DNA of 64,000 nt, from contig CM041197.1 of assembly GCA_023078555.1 (NCBI GenBank), forward strand, positions 8,836,842 to 8,900,841, read 5' to 3'. The translations under genes were made by a program, and so were the position numbers. Below are positions 47,366-59,147 of this stretch, one piece after another. The notes under the pieces are model-generated. The model was not told the origin of the DNA. It did no database searches and saw only the letters and a list, made by a program, of their open reading frames with translations. Source of the stretch: Ulva prolifera. Its lineage: Eukaryota; Chlorophyta; Ulvophyceae; Ulvales; Ulvaceae. The first letter of the stretch is position 1. Every line of letters starts with the position of its first letter.

Positions 47366-47640
47366 AAGGGGGGTCGGCACTCAGTCCTCATGCACGTCCA
47401 ATAGAACCGCGAGCACCTCAGAAAGCTCCAGACAGCGCTGGGAACGTCTATAGACTCACAGCAACTTCCTGAATGCTGATGTATCTTTGTTTCAAGTCGC
47501 TGGGCGAAATCGACCCAAAGGTTTGGCCCGAAATCCGTGTGCATGGCTGGGCAAGAAGTCCCATTGTGCCCAGCGAGCACGAAACCGCGCCCAGCGATAC
47601 CGGAAGCATGCCCAATGGGCTCAGAACACCCTTAGTATGC
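47366..47640 (+). repeat. dispersed repeat R1, copy 6
   Basis: Well-preserved copy: GGGGTCGGCACTCAGTCC, CACGTCCAATAGAACCGCG, core AAGTCGCTGGGCGAAATC, end AATGGGCTCAGAACACCC followed by TTAGTATG. Confidence 0.7.
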
Positions 47641-48659
47641 CTCTAATGCATCCTGATGCGTTATAAATGGTCTGTTGTGTTGCTGCCGGCGGTACAGCGC
47701 ATGCTCTGCCATGTTTGCTTCCCTGGGACGCAATCGACCGCGTCCCTAGGAGCTGGCACGCACAGAGTAATTACCGGAGATGTTTGAGATGTCTTTTCGG
47801 GTCTGGCGAGACTATTGGCTGCTCTCTGTCGGTGTGGCTGGGCAGATTGGCTGCTGCGTTTTGTACTCCATAGTGTTGGGCGTTGTCAAAAGTCAATCAC
47901 GACAGTGCCAGGCACAGACTCTGCAGCACATAAGATTGGCACGTCCTGACAGCATATGTGACACTTTCTTTCCATCCAGCTTACGTGTGACGACCTTGTT
48001 GCATACATGTGTGACTGTGTACCACTGGAGAGTAGTGTATCGCCCTCTTCAGCAGATCAGGCACTGTTTAGGACCATGGCAGGCTGTCTCTTGTAAAACT
48101 GTGTGTGGCTCTACTGTGAGTGTGGACTCAGGCGAACAATGACGTGCCTACGCAAGCCTCCCATTTTGCAGAATGGTGCCTGCTTGCAGTCCATTCTGAT
48201 GATAGGAATGTACATGTACATCCAACTTCATATTCTGATCGCTTTTGATAAACATTCCTGGTCGGTGGTGTTGCTGTCCCTGCGATCTAATGGTGTAAAG
48301 GAGCACTGCTGTGCAGTGTAGCATGCTACATTGACTGATCCGGAGGTTCACGCAGTACTGTATGGACAGGCATCAAATTATAGGTAGTCTAACAACAATA
48401 CTGTTTCAAGGTGAAGCTCACAACACTGGAGCTGCTGCGGTGTTTTGAGTCTCTGTGTGCAAGGCGCTCCTCGTTCATGTGCTCTTTGTTCACCACACAA
48501 GACAGCTGCATATTTGCTAATACTTCGGTAAGCTCGCGGAAATCATGGTATTCGTTGGGATTCATCCCGCCAGTATGTTAGCCCGGCATGATGCTGGTCG
48601 GACGCGAACACCGCACGGTGACACAAGTGTAGTTGGCAGACAGTGGAACATCGGTGCAT

Positions 48660-48935
48660 AACATTATAGTGTTTTTCAAGTGCTCTCTGCCCACTGATCA
48701 CGATGGGCATACTCTGGGCACCGTTTGAGGCCATCTGAGCCGTCGCTGGGCAAAACGGGGGTTTGGTCCAAAAACCCCGGATTCGCTGGGCGTTTTCACC
48801 TGTTTCGCCCAGACTACTTATAATCGATTCAAGAGGTCACTGCGAGTCTATAGGACGTTTCCGCGCAGTTTGGAGCTTTCTGAGGTGCTCGCGGTTCAAT
48901 TGGACGTGCATGAGGCCTGAGTGCCGACACCCCTC
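48660..48935 (-). repeat. dispersed repeat R1, copy 7 (inverted)
   Basis: Starts ACATTATAGTGTTTTTCAAG and ends ATTGGACGTGCATGAGGCCT then GAGTGCCGACACCCC, the reverse complement of the R1 head. Confidence 0.65.
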
Positions 48936-49725
48936 AATAACATCACTCGGCAATATTTTCACACAGCCAAGCGAGGCACTGCAGCGGCCGCGATTGCATT
49001 AGAATGCATCAACACGCTGTTTCTGCTATGTGCTGAAATGGCAGCAACATCCCACCATCTCATGCTCTACAAAGTACTAGTGCTTTGAAATCGGGGGCCC
49101 GTTTTGCACATCACTCTTCGTCCGCACCAGCCATCGCTGCGTATCGGGCCCCTCGCAATTTTCACGCGGTGTTTACAAGTTTTCCCATACTCTGTGGTGG
49201 CAGGGGATGAGATGTCTTCTGGATGCACTGCTGCAGCATGCTGTTCATCTAGCCGCATGCTATGGGATCTCGATAATTAGCTTCCAGTTTGCCCGAGATG
49301 ATGCACCAGCCGTCACGCATGCATGGCTGCCTCTGCGGAACGGCTCCGAACGCGACCTCCTTATAAGACCAGTATGACGCCGGCGGCGCCGCAGCTGTGA
49401 ACAAGCTCGCCGATCAAAATTGCTCATGTAAATTGCTCATGTAACACAAACCCAGCTGCACAAGCTACCGCCTTCTGCCTTCTGCATACATGTGTGCTGC
49501 GTCCGGTACTTGCCGCTCCTCATCAAATTGCTGTGCCGTGGTCTTCCAGGCTGCTCCTGCCAACACCCCCGGCCTCCCGGTGCACCCCGGTGTCCCCACC
49601 TACCTGCCAGACCCCGAGAGCTCCAGCGATGACGAGGCAGTTCTTCCAGCTGTCCCTGCAACCATAGCCTCGGGCCCCTTTCGGTCGGCTGCTCCAACCA
49701 ATGTCAGGGATCGCTAGGGCGGCGG

Positions 49726-50733
49726 TGTCAGAAATGCTTCATTCGGTCAGGTCAGACGCGCAGTCTTACGTTAGGCCGTGTTCAGTGGGGTGCGCCTGAA
49801 ATAGGACGCATGGGGCGGACGTGGGTGATGTGACCGGTCGCATTGCGTGCTGTGTTCAGTGGCGAATGGCGTCATGAGAACGCATATCACCACGATTGCG
49901 AAAACAACTACAAGCACGCTGAAAACACCTAAACACGCCCTGCGTAATACATATTGATGTATGGTGTTGTTCGAGAGTGCATCGATATGAATTTCGGGGC
50001 TGTGCATGATGGCGACAGCGTGCGCTGTCCTGCTGCCACCTGGTCTGATAGAGAGGACGATATCATGATACACGAGTACATGAACAGTGATATCGCAAGA
50101 AACTATCAAACAGAACTCTTCCTGCTCGCGAGAGAGGTATCTTCTCCTTGCTAGCAGACGCAGACATGATGCTAATCGGAAACAGACAGTCAAAAGAACG
50201 ATCGGAGACGACGAGCAGAAGTTTATAATACTTAATTAAGAATTTAGGAACAATATAAATTAGCTTGGCCATGGTCAGAGCCCGTTGTGACGAACTCTTG
50301 AGGGCATGCGTCCTAGCTCGCGACCTCGTCCGCGTCCGCCGACATGCGTCCAGGCAATGTATACCCCCCCCCGGGGGGGGTCACATACCCCACCGGACAC
50401 ATTCGTGGGTCACATCACGCATCATTAAATAACTTTTAAACGACATCGAATTTGGACAAACGGCCGGTCCAGAAGTACTTAAATGATGTTTATGTGTATA
50501 GTTCATACTTCGTTCAGGCCTTTTGCAACTTTTTTATTTACCGAGGTCAGTCCACTGAACACGGCCTTAGGTCAGGTCAGGAGGACAGTATTCCATACCT
50601 TCTGCGCACAGAGGTAGAACCGAGGAAACACTGAAAGGAGAGTGCTAGTACTGTGAGACAGCGAAGAGAAATGGTTACAGATCTCAGTGTGCACATCCTT
50701 ATATGCACACTGAACACTCAAGGTTACGGCGGG
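49726..50733 (-). repeat. reversed Copia LTR fragment split by a DNA element
   Basis: 49726-49773 and 50567-50733 together match, in reverse orientation, the 3-prime half of the LTR at 57256-57607 almost base for base (including the AAGGATGTGCACA subfamily block). A PIF/Harbinger-like element separates them. The fragment stops exactly where a forward LTR begins at 50734. Confidence 0.85.
49774..50566. mobile_element. non-autonomous PIF/Harbinger-like element
   Basis: A 793-bp insertion with 15-bp perfect terminal inverted repeats (GGCCGTGTTCAGTGG) flanked by TTA on both sides (49771-49773 and 50567-50569). The 3-bp TWA-type target duplication and GG-starting ends are typical of PIF/Harbinger. 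It encodes no transposase; a minus frame inside (about 49771-50193) has a hydrophobic segment but no recognised domain. It is inserted in a Copia LTR, so it is younger than that LTR. Confidence 0.85.
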
Positions 50734-51079
50734 TGTCACAATGCATGAGCCTGCGGGCAGCAGTGTGGTGACAGGTGCACCCATGCACGGACGATCCGCG
50801 GATCCAGTGCAGGGGTAAGCCGCCAACACGGTTTGTCTCGATGTAGTGAGAGAGATCCCGCGAGGGTTTCCCGTCGTAACCTTGAGTGTTCAGTGTGCAT
50901 ATAAGCTTGTGCACACTGAGATCTGTAACCATTCTTCTTACTGTTTCCCGGTGCTAGCACTTCCTTAAAGCGTTCCTCGGTTCTACCTCTGTGCGCAACA
51001 GGTATGGAACGCTGGCTGCCCTGACCTGACCTGACTTAAGACTGCGCGTCTGACCTGCAGATAGAACACATTTCTGACA
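50734..51079 (+). repeat. Copia-1 left LTR
   Basis: 346 bp, TGTCACAATGCATG ... TTTCTGACA. It contains a TATA-like box (TGCATATAAGC). A primer-binding-like site TGGTATCGGTGA follows at 51080, similar to initiator-tRNA-Met sites of copia elements. Confidence 0.9.
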
Positions 51080-51384
51080 TGGTATCGGTGAATGTCAGCG
51101 TTATGTCTGTTTATGTCTTGTTCAGGAAGCCGTCGGTCAATGTCTGTGCGCAGACACGGCGGGCATTCCACTGTTCTGCCGGCGCTCAGACTGCGGTCAA
51201 AAGCGCAGGAATCATTTAACTTTCTCGTAGTATACTGTTGTTAGACACAATTCGAGAAGCTTGTTTTAATGATCAGCGCTGAGAAAAGCGAACGCGTTCA
51301 CTTATTTTCTCAACCTGTTGGCTTGCGAGCCATCCCATCGGTTGGTTGCTGCGCGCGGCAAAAAACCGTCCGTCCTAATGCAGG

Positions 51385-53100
51385 ATGTCTCTCTCTAATG
51401 CCAACTCTAACGCCAACTCTCCTCGCGAGGAGAGGCGTGACGATGCTGACCAGCAGCCTCTCGTCGACAGGGACGCTGACCAGCAGCTCCCTAACGGAGA
51501 ACAGCCCGAGGGTATGTTACTCCGAGGCGGACGAGTTGTCCGGCCACGACCCTCTTCCCAGCCTGGGCAGAGCAGCCAGCAGGTGAATTTTTCCTCTCAT
51601 GTTGTGAACGATCAAAGTCACACTGAGTCTTTCATCACGCTCGAGACGTTGACCGAAGCGCTGCGTGCATCTCGGGGACGTAGCGAACCTGATTTGACAA
51701 AAGGGAAATTGCCTGACTGGAATTACAAGACTGAAAGCTTCGTTGCGTACGAACAGAAAGTTTTCTTGTGGTTAGGTCAATTCGAGCTAGATCATTTGTT
51801 GCAGCACGCACCGTCCGCGGACGAACAGCGTGTCCATGCTAGGGCGAGGACACAGGTCCTGATGTCTTTGCCTGACGCGGATAGGACGACTGTCTATCGC
51901 ATGTCACACCTGTGTGAAGCATGGGCCTATTTGACTGCAAAGTATAGGCCTAGCACTGAAGCCGAGATCCACAGACTGTGGAGTCGGTTCAATTTTTTGT
52001 CACAACACAATAAAGATGTCGCGGCATATTGTGGTGATGTGATGAGTGTTTACACTCAACTGGAGGCACTAGGTGCCGATGTGGGCCAGCGATGGCTTCG
52101 TTTGAAACTTTTAGAAGTGGGGGAGGAGTTCAACGCCATGCGCGGCGAAGTCCAACACTCCTCCCCTCATGTGATCATATCACGTTTGACTGAGCATGCT
52201 GACTTGCTCAAACAACAGCGGCAGCTGCAGGCTAGGTTCGGGGCGCCCGCGGGCAAACCTGGCCATGGCTGGCGCAAGCAGCACCGTGGTGATGGTCCTG
52301 TGGTCGCCGCTCTAGCGGCCGGCCAGGCTCCTCGCGAGGAGACCAGGACCTGTTTCTTCTGCAAGAAGAAGGGACATTTGCGTACGAACTGCCCCCTACG
52401 CAAACAGGCTGCGGCCAAAGATGTTTGCGCTGTAGAGATGCCTGCCAAGTATCCGCAACCAGACGCGTCTCTGCCGTGGAACATTATTGTTGATAGTGGG
52501 TCGGACATGCATATAGTAGGAAATCGTGAAATGTTCAATGAGTACGGTCCGTGCCAGAAAGTTGCCAATCTCGCGGGACCAGGGCAGCTTTCTATCATGG
52601 GCAGGGGAACCATTCAGGTGAACCTGGGTACTTATGTGGACAAACATGGGAACAAGCATCCGCTGGATGTAGAAATCCCTGGTGTTTACTATGCGCCTGA
52701 ATGTCCGTACAACCTGCTCAGCACAATGGGTCTTAGACATGAGCAGATGTTCCTAGATACGCGTAGAAATGTGTTGTATGTTCCTGGTCTGGGTGATATG
52801 GCTACCGACGTAGAGGACGACGTCAAATATCAGGAACTTTATGTCGATGGTCACCCTGTCTTTGCGTTCAAAATGGCAGTAGAGACCAAACCCACTCTCG
52901 TCGGTGCGCCTGTCATTAGGGGGGTAGTCTGGTCTAACCAGAGCAGTCCGACCTCAGTGATTGAGGATCAACAGCAGTGGCATCATGTGGCGGTCGCGGC
53001 CATTGACCTGCAGCAACCCAATGCTGGGGGAGCTGAAGTCCCGCATGATGCATACTTGCTGGAACCTGCTTTTCTTGCACACTTGTCTTTTCATCAGTCG
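51385..53100 (+). mobile_element. Copia-1 gag and protease region
   Basis: Gag-like region with helical capsid-type sequence, a CCHC zinc knuckle (CFFCKKKGHLRTNC) near 52350 and an aspartic protease site (DSGSD) near 52495, followed by the start of the pre-integrase region. Closely similar to the same region of Copia-2. Confidence 0.85.
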
Positions 53101-53195
53101 AATTGGGTTCTCAAGCGCATGCAATCCAACGCTGAATTTTATGGTCAGTTGAATTTGGATGTCGATTCCGAGCCACTGGGAAATCGGTGTCACGG

Positions 53196-53543
53196 TGTCA
53201 CAATGCATGAGCTTGCGGGCAGCAGTGTGGTGACAGGTGCACCCATGCACGGACGATCCGCGGATCCAGTGCAGGGGTAAGCCGCCAGCCGAGATTGTCT
53301 CGATGTAGTGAGAGAGATCCCGCGAGGGTTTCCCGCCGTAACCTTGAGTGTTCAGTGTGCATATAAGCTTGTGCACACTGAGATTTGTAACCATTCTCTT
53401 TACTGTTTCCCGGTACTAGCACTCCTCTTCAGCATCTCTCGGTTCTACCTCTGTGCGCAGCAGGTATGAGATGCTGGCTGTCCTGACCTGACCTGCTATA
53501 AGGACTGCGCGTCCGACCTGCACAACTGAAGCTTTTTCTGACA
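53196..53543 (+). repeat. solo LTR inside Copia-1
   Basis: 348-bp complete LTR flanked by the 5-bp target duplication CACGG (53191-53195 and 53544-53548), inserted in the integrase zinc-binding region. Copia-2 has the empty site. It shares the AAGCTTGTGCACA block with the left LTR of Copia-1. Confidence 0.92.
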
Positions 53544-53548
53544 CACGG

Positions 53549-55030
53549 CTGTAGAATTGGCAAAGTGCCTGCGGGTAACTTTTCTGCCAATGATCGTGAG
53601 CTCATGGGTCAGGCCAAGTGGCCTAGTGAGCAACTGCACGCCGATTTAGCTGGTCCTGTCTCTCCAGTAGGAATTGGTGGTGTGAGATATGTTTTGTTTG
53701 TGATGTGTGCCTTTACCCGATATACTTTCGTGGTCGGTCTGCGCAAGAAGAGTGAGGCTGCGGCCATGATCTCTTATATTATTGAACGCATTCGGGTGAA
53801 TGTGATGAAGCCAGGTGAACCGGGTGTGCGCATCCTACACACCGACAAAGGAGGAGAGTACATGGTTGCGGCCTTAAAACTCTACCTCCAGCGTCGTGGC
53901 ATCACTCACCGCTTGACCCCCACAGCCGCTCATCGCTGTAACGGCATGATCGAGAGGAGGATCGGAGTGGCCTTTGAGTCACTCCGTGTTGTGCTGCTCG
54001 CGAGCGGCCTGCCTCTGTTCCTGTGGATCGAATGCCTCGCCAGTGTTGTTCATGGCCACAATCTCACGCCGTCTTCGGCATTGTACCATGACAAATTGGC
54101 GAGCATCCTCAAGAGCCTGAAAGGTCAGCATGCTGTCAACGCATCTGCGGATGTTGACGAAGCTGAGAAAAGCCTGGGGAAGGGAAAGCGCATGAAAAAG
54201 GCCGAGCGCGATAAGTTGAGGGATGAGGAGAAGCGCAAGTACAAGTTGCTTGCGACGACAGAGCTAGACGAGTTTTTAGTGCGGTCTTGTGATAAGGATA
54301 TCATTCCTTATATGTCTTTTTTCAGAGACACCTCCGTTGAGGTGTTCCAAGATCTGTTGCGGCAGCAGCGTCCGTGGGGGGTTGAGGTGTATGCATACCC
54401 TAGGGATGACAAGCTGCGGAAGTTGTCCCAAAGGGGTGTCCTTGCATACTGGGTCGGGGCTGGGCTGGGCCCCAGCATGCAGCGTGTGTACGCCCAGGAT
54501 GTTCCTGGGGGTAGGGTTTTTGTTGTGCGCCAGGTCATGTGCACTGCGGATCAGATGATCCGGCACGTACGAAAGTACGATGCGTCCGCCGTTGTGGACA
54601 AGCGGGAGCCTGAGGAGTTTGCGAACTCCTATACGGTTGCCTTCGAGGGGGACGATGAGGGTGAGCGTGTGACTGACGCTGATGTCCCTCCTTTCGCGGC
54701 AGAACACACGTATGACGGGAGAGTGTTGCGTCGTCTGCGTGACCAGCTTCACACCCCCCCTGGTCATGGTAGGGTTCATGTCATGGAAATGACATTCCGG
54801 CAGGATGACCCTGAACCCAGTCCTGATGTGTACTCTCCACGATTTGGAGCTGCCTCCTCTGCGGAGATAATCCGGCGTGACCCTGCTCGGGCCACACCGG
54901 ACATAGCCAGAGTAGCTTTGCATCGCACGTGTGCGACTTCCAGAGCTGCGGCTCACCCCGACGTCCCTGTCCCCCCTCGTGTACGTGGTGAAGTGCATCA
55001 CCCTGTCGCTGTGCCCTCTCGCACTGCGTA
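53549..55030 (+). mobile_element. Copia-1 integrase region
   Basis: Integrase core recognisable by LHADLAGP, RILHTDKGGEY and the NGMIERR segment, the D-D-E pattern of retroelement integrases, followed by the copia-type C-terminal linker. Part of a fossil element. Confidence 0.85.
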
Positions 55031-55839
55031 GTACGTTGTCACGCGCAACGCTGTATTGCACGACCCTGGTGTAGAAGCTGCCTTTCTTGTTCAACTGTCT
55101 GTCAGTGCGTCTGATGATGACATGGATGAGGACGACGATGGTCCCGGCATCTATGATGATGACGATGAACAGCGCATGGACTACACCATGACGGTCCGTC
55201 ATTGACGGATGATGAACAGGCTGCGGCCCATCAGAATCTGGAGGCTCAGCGGGTCCGCTCTGGGAGTAATTCGGCCGCGGCCTCAGCGTCTAACGCGGGA
55301 GCAGTTGCTCAGCCCTTGCGAGGAGTTGAGGCGCCGAGGCCCTTCTGGGAAGATAAGCCGGATGAGGTGGAGACCGGGTCCGAATTAGGGGGAGAGGTCC
55401 CGGACCCCTCAGCCGCTGTTGGGATTGATTTACCTAACGAGGTGAGGGCCATTCCAGCCGCCTTGGCTCGCATAAAAATCAATCCTCTTGTACGCAGACG
55501 CCTTGTTCCACTGGTTGCGGATGTAGGAGCTGTACATATGCATGAGCCTGCGGGCTCTGACATTGCTAGTAGTGAGACAGTTGTAGCTGCTATTGATGTT
55601 TCAGCTTGCAATCAGGGCACATCAGCCGCGGCTGACTGTGGAGTGTCCTGTGCAGGCCTGAAGCCTCAGCATGTGGAGTCTGGCGAGCAGCAGAATGCTC
55701 AGCGTCGTGGGTCGCGCCGAGCAGCTGCCGCCAGGAAGCAGAAGCCCTCCAACCCTGATATGCCTTCTTTGAAGGAAGCACTCGCGGGTGCTGACAGGGA
55801 TGCATGCCTGCGGGCAAACGGGCTATCTCGGGCAAATGG

Positions 55840-57238
55840 GTGCTCTAGAAGATCAAGCGTGGGCCTGCGGGAGAGATTCAACGTTACAAGGCACGTTATG
55901 TAGCACGTGGTTTTTCCCAAGTAGAGGGTATTGACTTTTTTGAGACCTGGTCCCCTGTCGGTAGTTATGCGACACTGCGTGTGTTGCTGTGAGTTGCTGC
56001 TCAGGAAGATTTAGAGATTAGGCACATAGACATCCACTGTGCTTTTCTGAATGGTGAATTGGAGGAGGAAGTGTTCGTTGAACAGCCCCCGTTCTTAACT
56101 GACGGGACAGCACATGGATGGAGATTGCACAAAACCTTGTATGGCCTGAAGCAAGCTGCTCGCGAGTGGCATAAAGCTTTAATAAAGGTTTTAGCTGAGA
56201 TGGGATTTGTGTGCGCACAAAGTGATCCTGGACTGTATGTTAGAACATCTGGTCGCTACTTTATTTTCTTATGGGTTGATGACTTGTTCATCTTCAGTAG
56301 CTCTGCGGGGCTGCAAGAACTTGTCGACATCATTCTCACGAAATTCGAAGGCAGAGACCTCGGTGAACTTGCATGGGCACTTGGGACAGAGATCATGCGT
56401 GATCGCAAGGCCAAAACAATCGTCATGACACAACAAAACAAGATCCAAACCTTGCTTGAAAAGTACAGTATGTCCGACTGTCGCAAGTCTCCCACTCCCT
56501 TAGTGCCGCGGCAACAACTAAGGAGTGCGAAAGAGCATCCTGACTTGGAGAAAGCCACTGCTGCTGAGCATTCCAGGTTCATGAGTGCTGTAGGGAGTAT
56601 CTAGTATATTGTAGGAGTGACGCGACCTGACCTGAGCTATGTGGCACATGCCCTGGCCCGGCACATGTCTAGTAGTCTAAAGGAACATTGGTCTGCCGTG
56701 CAACATGTTTTGAGATACCTGCAGTCCACAAAGAATCTAGGGATAAAATTTATAGGCTCTGTGGGACATGGGTGTTTGTTGGAAGCTTTCTCGGATGCAG
56801 ATTTTGCGAACTCTGCCGATCTGAAAAGTATATCTGGTATGGTTATTCGAGTGTATGGGAACTGTCTTCTCTGGCGTTCGAAAAAGCAGTATAGTGGCTG
56901 GGGATACAACAGAGGCTGAGCTCATTGCGATGAGTGCAACAGCCAACGAGTTAATACGGGTGAAGCAGTTGCTTCTCGATTCGAAACTGGTCCCACATAA
57001 GCCAACTCTGTGGGGTGACAATAAGAGCGCCAACATTTTGGCCGTGAATGCTGTGTCCACGGACAGATCCAAGCACATTCGTGTGCGGCACTTGCGAGTG
57101 CGGGAATATGTCCAGATGGATGAACTTAAGGTAGCATGGGTAGGCACTGTCAATCAGTCAGCGGATGTGTTTACTAAAGTGCTGCCCGGGCCTGCTTTGC
57201 AAGAAGTTCGTAATAAACTCCAGCTAGTGGAGACATAG
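55840..57238 (+). mobile_element. Copia-1 reverse transcriptase and RNase H region
   Basis: RT hallmarks GFSQVEGIDFFETWSPV, CAFLNGELEEEVF, KTLYGLKQAAREW and a WVDD catalytic box (FLWVDDLFIF), then RNase H with EAFSDADFANS, TTEAELIAMS and DNKSANILA. Fossil, with several interruptions. Confidence 0.85.
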
Positions 57239-57255
57239 CAGGGTTTATGGGGGAG

Positions 57256-57607
57256 TGTCACAATGCATGCATGAGCCTGCGGGCAGCAGTGTGGTGACAG
57301 GTGCACCCATGCACGGACGATCCGCGGATCCAGTGCAGGGGTAAGCCGCCAGCCGGGATTGTCTCGATGTAGTGAGGGAGATCCTGCGAGGGTTTCCCGC
57401 CGGAACCTTGAGTGTTCAGTGTGCATATAAGGATGTGCACACCGAGATCTGTAACCATTTCTCTTCACTGTCTCACAGTACTAGCACTCTCCTTTCAGTG
57501 TTTCCTCGGTTCTACCTCTGTGCGCAGAAGGTATGGAACACTGGCCTCCTGACCTGACCTGACGTAAGACTGCGCGTCTGACCTGACCGAATGAAGCATT
57601 TCTGACA
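57256..57607 (+). repeat. Copia-1 right LTR
   Basis: 352 bp, TGTCACAATGCATGC ... TTTCTGACA, preceded by a polypurine-like stretch (ATGGGGGAG). Same subfamily as the reversed LTR fragment at 49726-50733. Confidence 0.9.
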
Positions 57608-58460
57608 TATACCCCGCGACTTACTGTTTGATCACCTGGTTGGAGCTAGACCTACATATGCCACGGTACATGATAACTATTTCTCATACTTGTTGATGTG
57701 AAAACAGCGTGGCTCACCGGGTCGTCGCTAACGGCCCACCGTGTTCCAGCGGCTCAAAAGGCCCGCGGCGATAGGCCAGCGACTCGATGGCCCGATATGT
57801 GAAACTGGCACTGCATCATCCGTCGTTGCGCCGCAAGTTCACGGTGACCGACGGTGGGTCGGTCCATGCACAAGTTTGGAATTGGTGGGCACACGTGCAG
57901 CCAAGCTGCAACTACCCGCCACTTTGCGTGCCATGAATATACACAATGTTTTTCACTTCGCTTGCCTGAATCCATACATAGACGCGCATTACCATGAATG
58001 TACCGCCGCGCCACAACCTAACGCGAGCATGGATGCTGACGAGGTGTTTGAAGTTGAATCGGTCATAGATTACAAACGGACCTACCGCGCCACAGCGACA
58101 GCAGCACGCGCGGGGCCGCACTACCTCGTCCGCTGGAAAGGGTACTCTGCACAACACGATATGTGGCTCCCGGTCGGCGAATTAGGCAATTGTTTAGACA
58201 AAGTTGCCGGATACTTATTTCAACACGCGTCGTCCAAAGAACGCAACATCATGATAGACCAATTCCCAAAGCGTGCGCGCTTGCAGCTTACCCATGTGGT
58301 GCAGCGAGCACAACGCACAACACACCGCGATACTAATACGTGCGAGTCTCTGTCGCGACCACCTCGGGCTGCACACGAAGACGCGCCGGAAGTCACAACG
58401 GATTTCCAATATGCCTCCAAAACATGCAGCCGCTGCTCGCTTTCGCTATTGTAGCGCATG
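57608..58460 (+). mobile_element. Ty3/gypsy chromovirus remnant
   Basis: The 3-prime end of a gypsy polyprotein: a short RNase H-like scrap, the integrase C-terminal motif (LQLPATLRAMNIHNVFHF), then a chromodomain (EVFEVESVIDYKRT ... HYLVRWKGYSAQHDMWLPV). Only the tail is present, so the element is broken; both flanks are Copia sequence. A chromodomain at the end of integrase marks the chromovirus branch. Confidence 0.8.
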
Positions 58461-58802
58461 TGCGGCATAATTGCACTGAGCTGCGCCCAACGTCGATTGC
58501 GGTAGGGGACGCCTAAATCTAATTGTTACGCTAATATGGGCATAACATGGTCGCTAGGCAGCGGGTATGCTGCAGAACTTGCGACCGAGTTCTGCCCGCT
58601 CCGCCGAACAATTTTGTATCGGTTCATATGATGCGTCAGTGTTGTAGCACGGCATTTCCTCTCTTTTCACCGATCCTCATGCATTCGTCATGCACGGTTT
58701 AATAGACTGCCACGATACTTACGCCGGCAGAAATAGGAGGTCAACACGTAGCACATGTCAACATGCGTGTCGCATTTTCAATGTGTGCACAGGCCGTGCA
58801 CT
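58461..58802. other. spacer between gypsy remnant and Copia-2
   Basis: About 340 bp with no gene. It may be leftover gypsy 3-prime sequence; a GGTAGGGGACG purine stretch near 58502 could be a polypurine tract, but no LTR was confirmed. Confidence 0.4.
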
Positions 58803-59147
58803 GTCACAATGCATGAGCCTGCGGGCAGCAGCGTGGTGACAGGTGCACCCATGCACGATCTGCGGATCACGTGCAGGGGTAAGCCGCCAGCCAGGATCGT
58901 ATCGATGTAGCGAGAGAGATCCTGCGAGGGTTTCCCAGCGTAACCCTCGAGTGTTTACAGTGTGCATATATTGCAGTGCACACTAAGAGCTGTAACCTTT
59001 TCCTTTACTGTTTCACGGTACTAGCTGTACCCTGTCTCCTCCCGCATTCCTCGGTTCTACCTCTGTGCGCAGCAGGTATGGAATGCTGGCTACCTGACCT
59101 GACCTAAGACTGCGTGTCTGACCTGACAGATAGAGTGCTTTCTGACA
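58803..59147 (+). repeat. Copia-2 left LTR
   Basis: 345 bp, TGTCACAATGCATGAGC ... TTTCTGACA, followed by TGGTATCGGTGA at 59148, the same primer-binding-like site as Copia-1. Confidence 0.92.

Larger units (their letters stand above)
46424..49725. other. intergenic region with R1 repeats
   Basis: About 3.3 kb upstream of the methyltransferase gene. No convincing gene. A small plus frame at 46408-46647 has a hydrophobic stretch but overlaps the methyltransferase start. A plus frame at 49490-49717 (contains PDPESSSDDEAVLPAVP) next to the LTR cluster has no recognised family. Confidence 0.45.
50734..57607 (+). mobile_element. Ty1/copia retrotransposon Copia-1, decayed
   Basis: Fossil Ty1/copia element bounded by forward LTRs. 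Gene order gag, protease, integrase, reverse transcriptase, RNase H is that of Ty1/copia. It is broken: roughly half a dozen interruptions in the internal region, plus a solo LTR inserted in it. The two bounding LTRs differ at about one position in nine by eye and belong to different subfamilies, and the flanks show no matching target duplication. So either the element is old or the two ends come from different insertions. Confidence 0.85.

Noticed and set aside
37491-48935. R1 repeats as a CRISPR-like array
   Set aside because: Copies are in both orientations, unevenly spaced, hundreds of bases long and diverged; the genome is eukaryotic.
55202-55903. Independent host gene between integrase and reverse transcriptase
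   Set aside because: The same Pro/Ala-rich linker occurs in Copia-2 at the same relative place, so it is element sequence.
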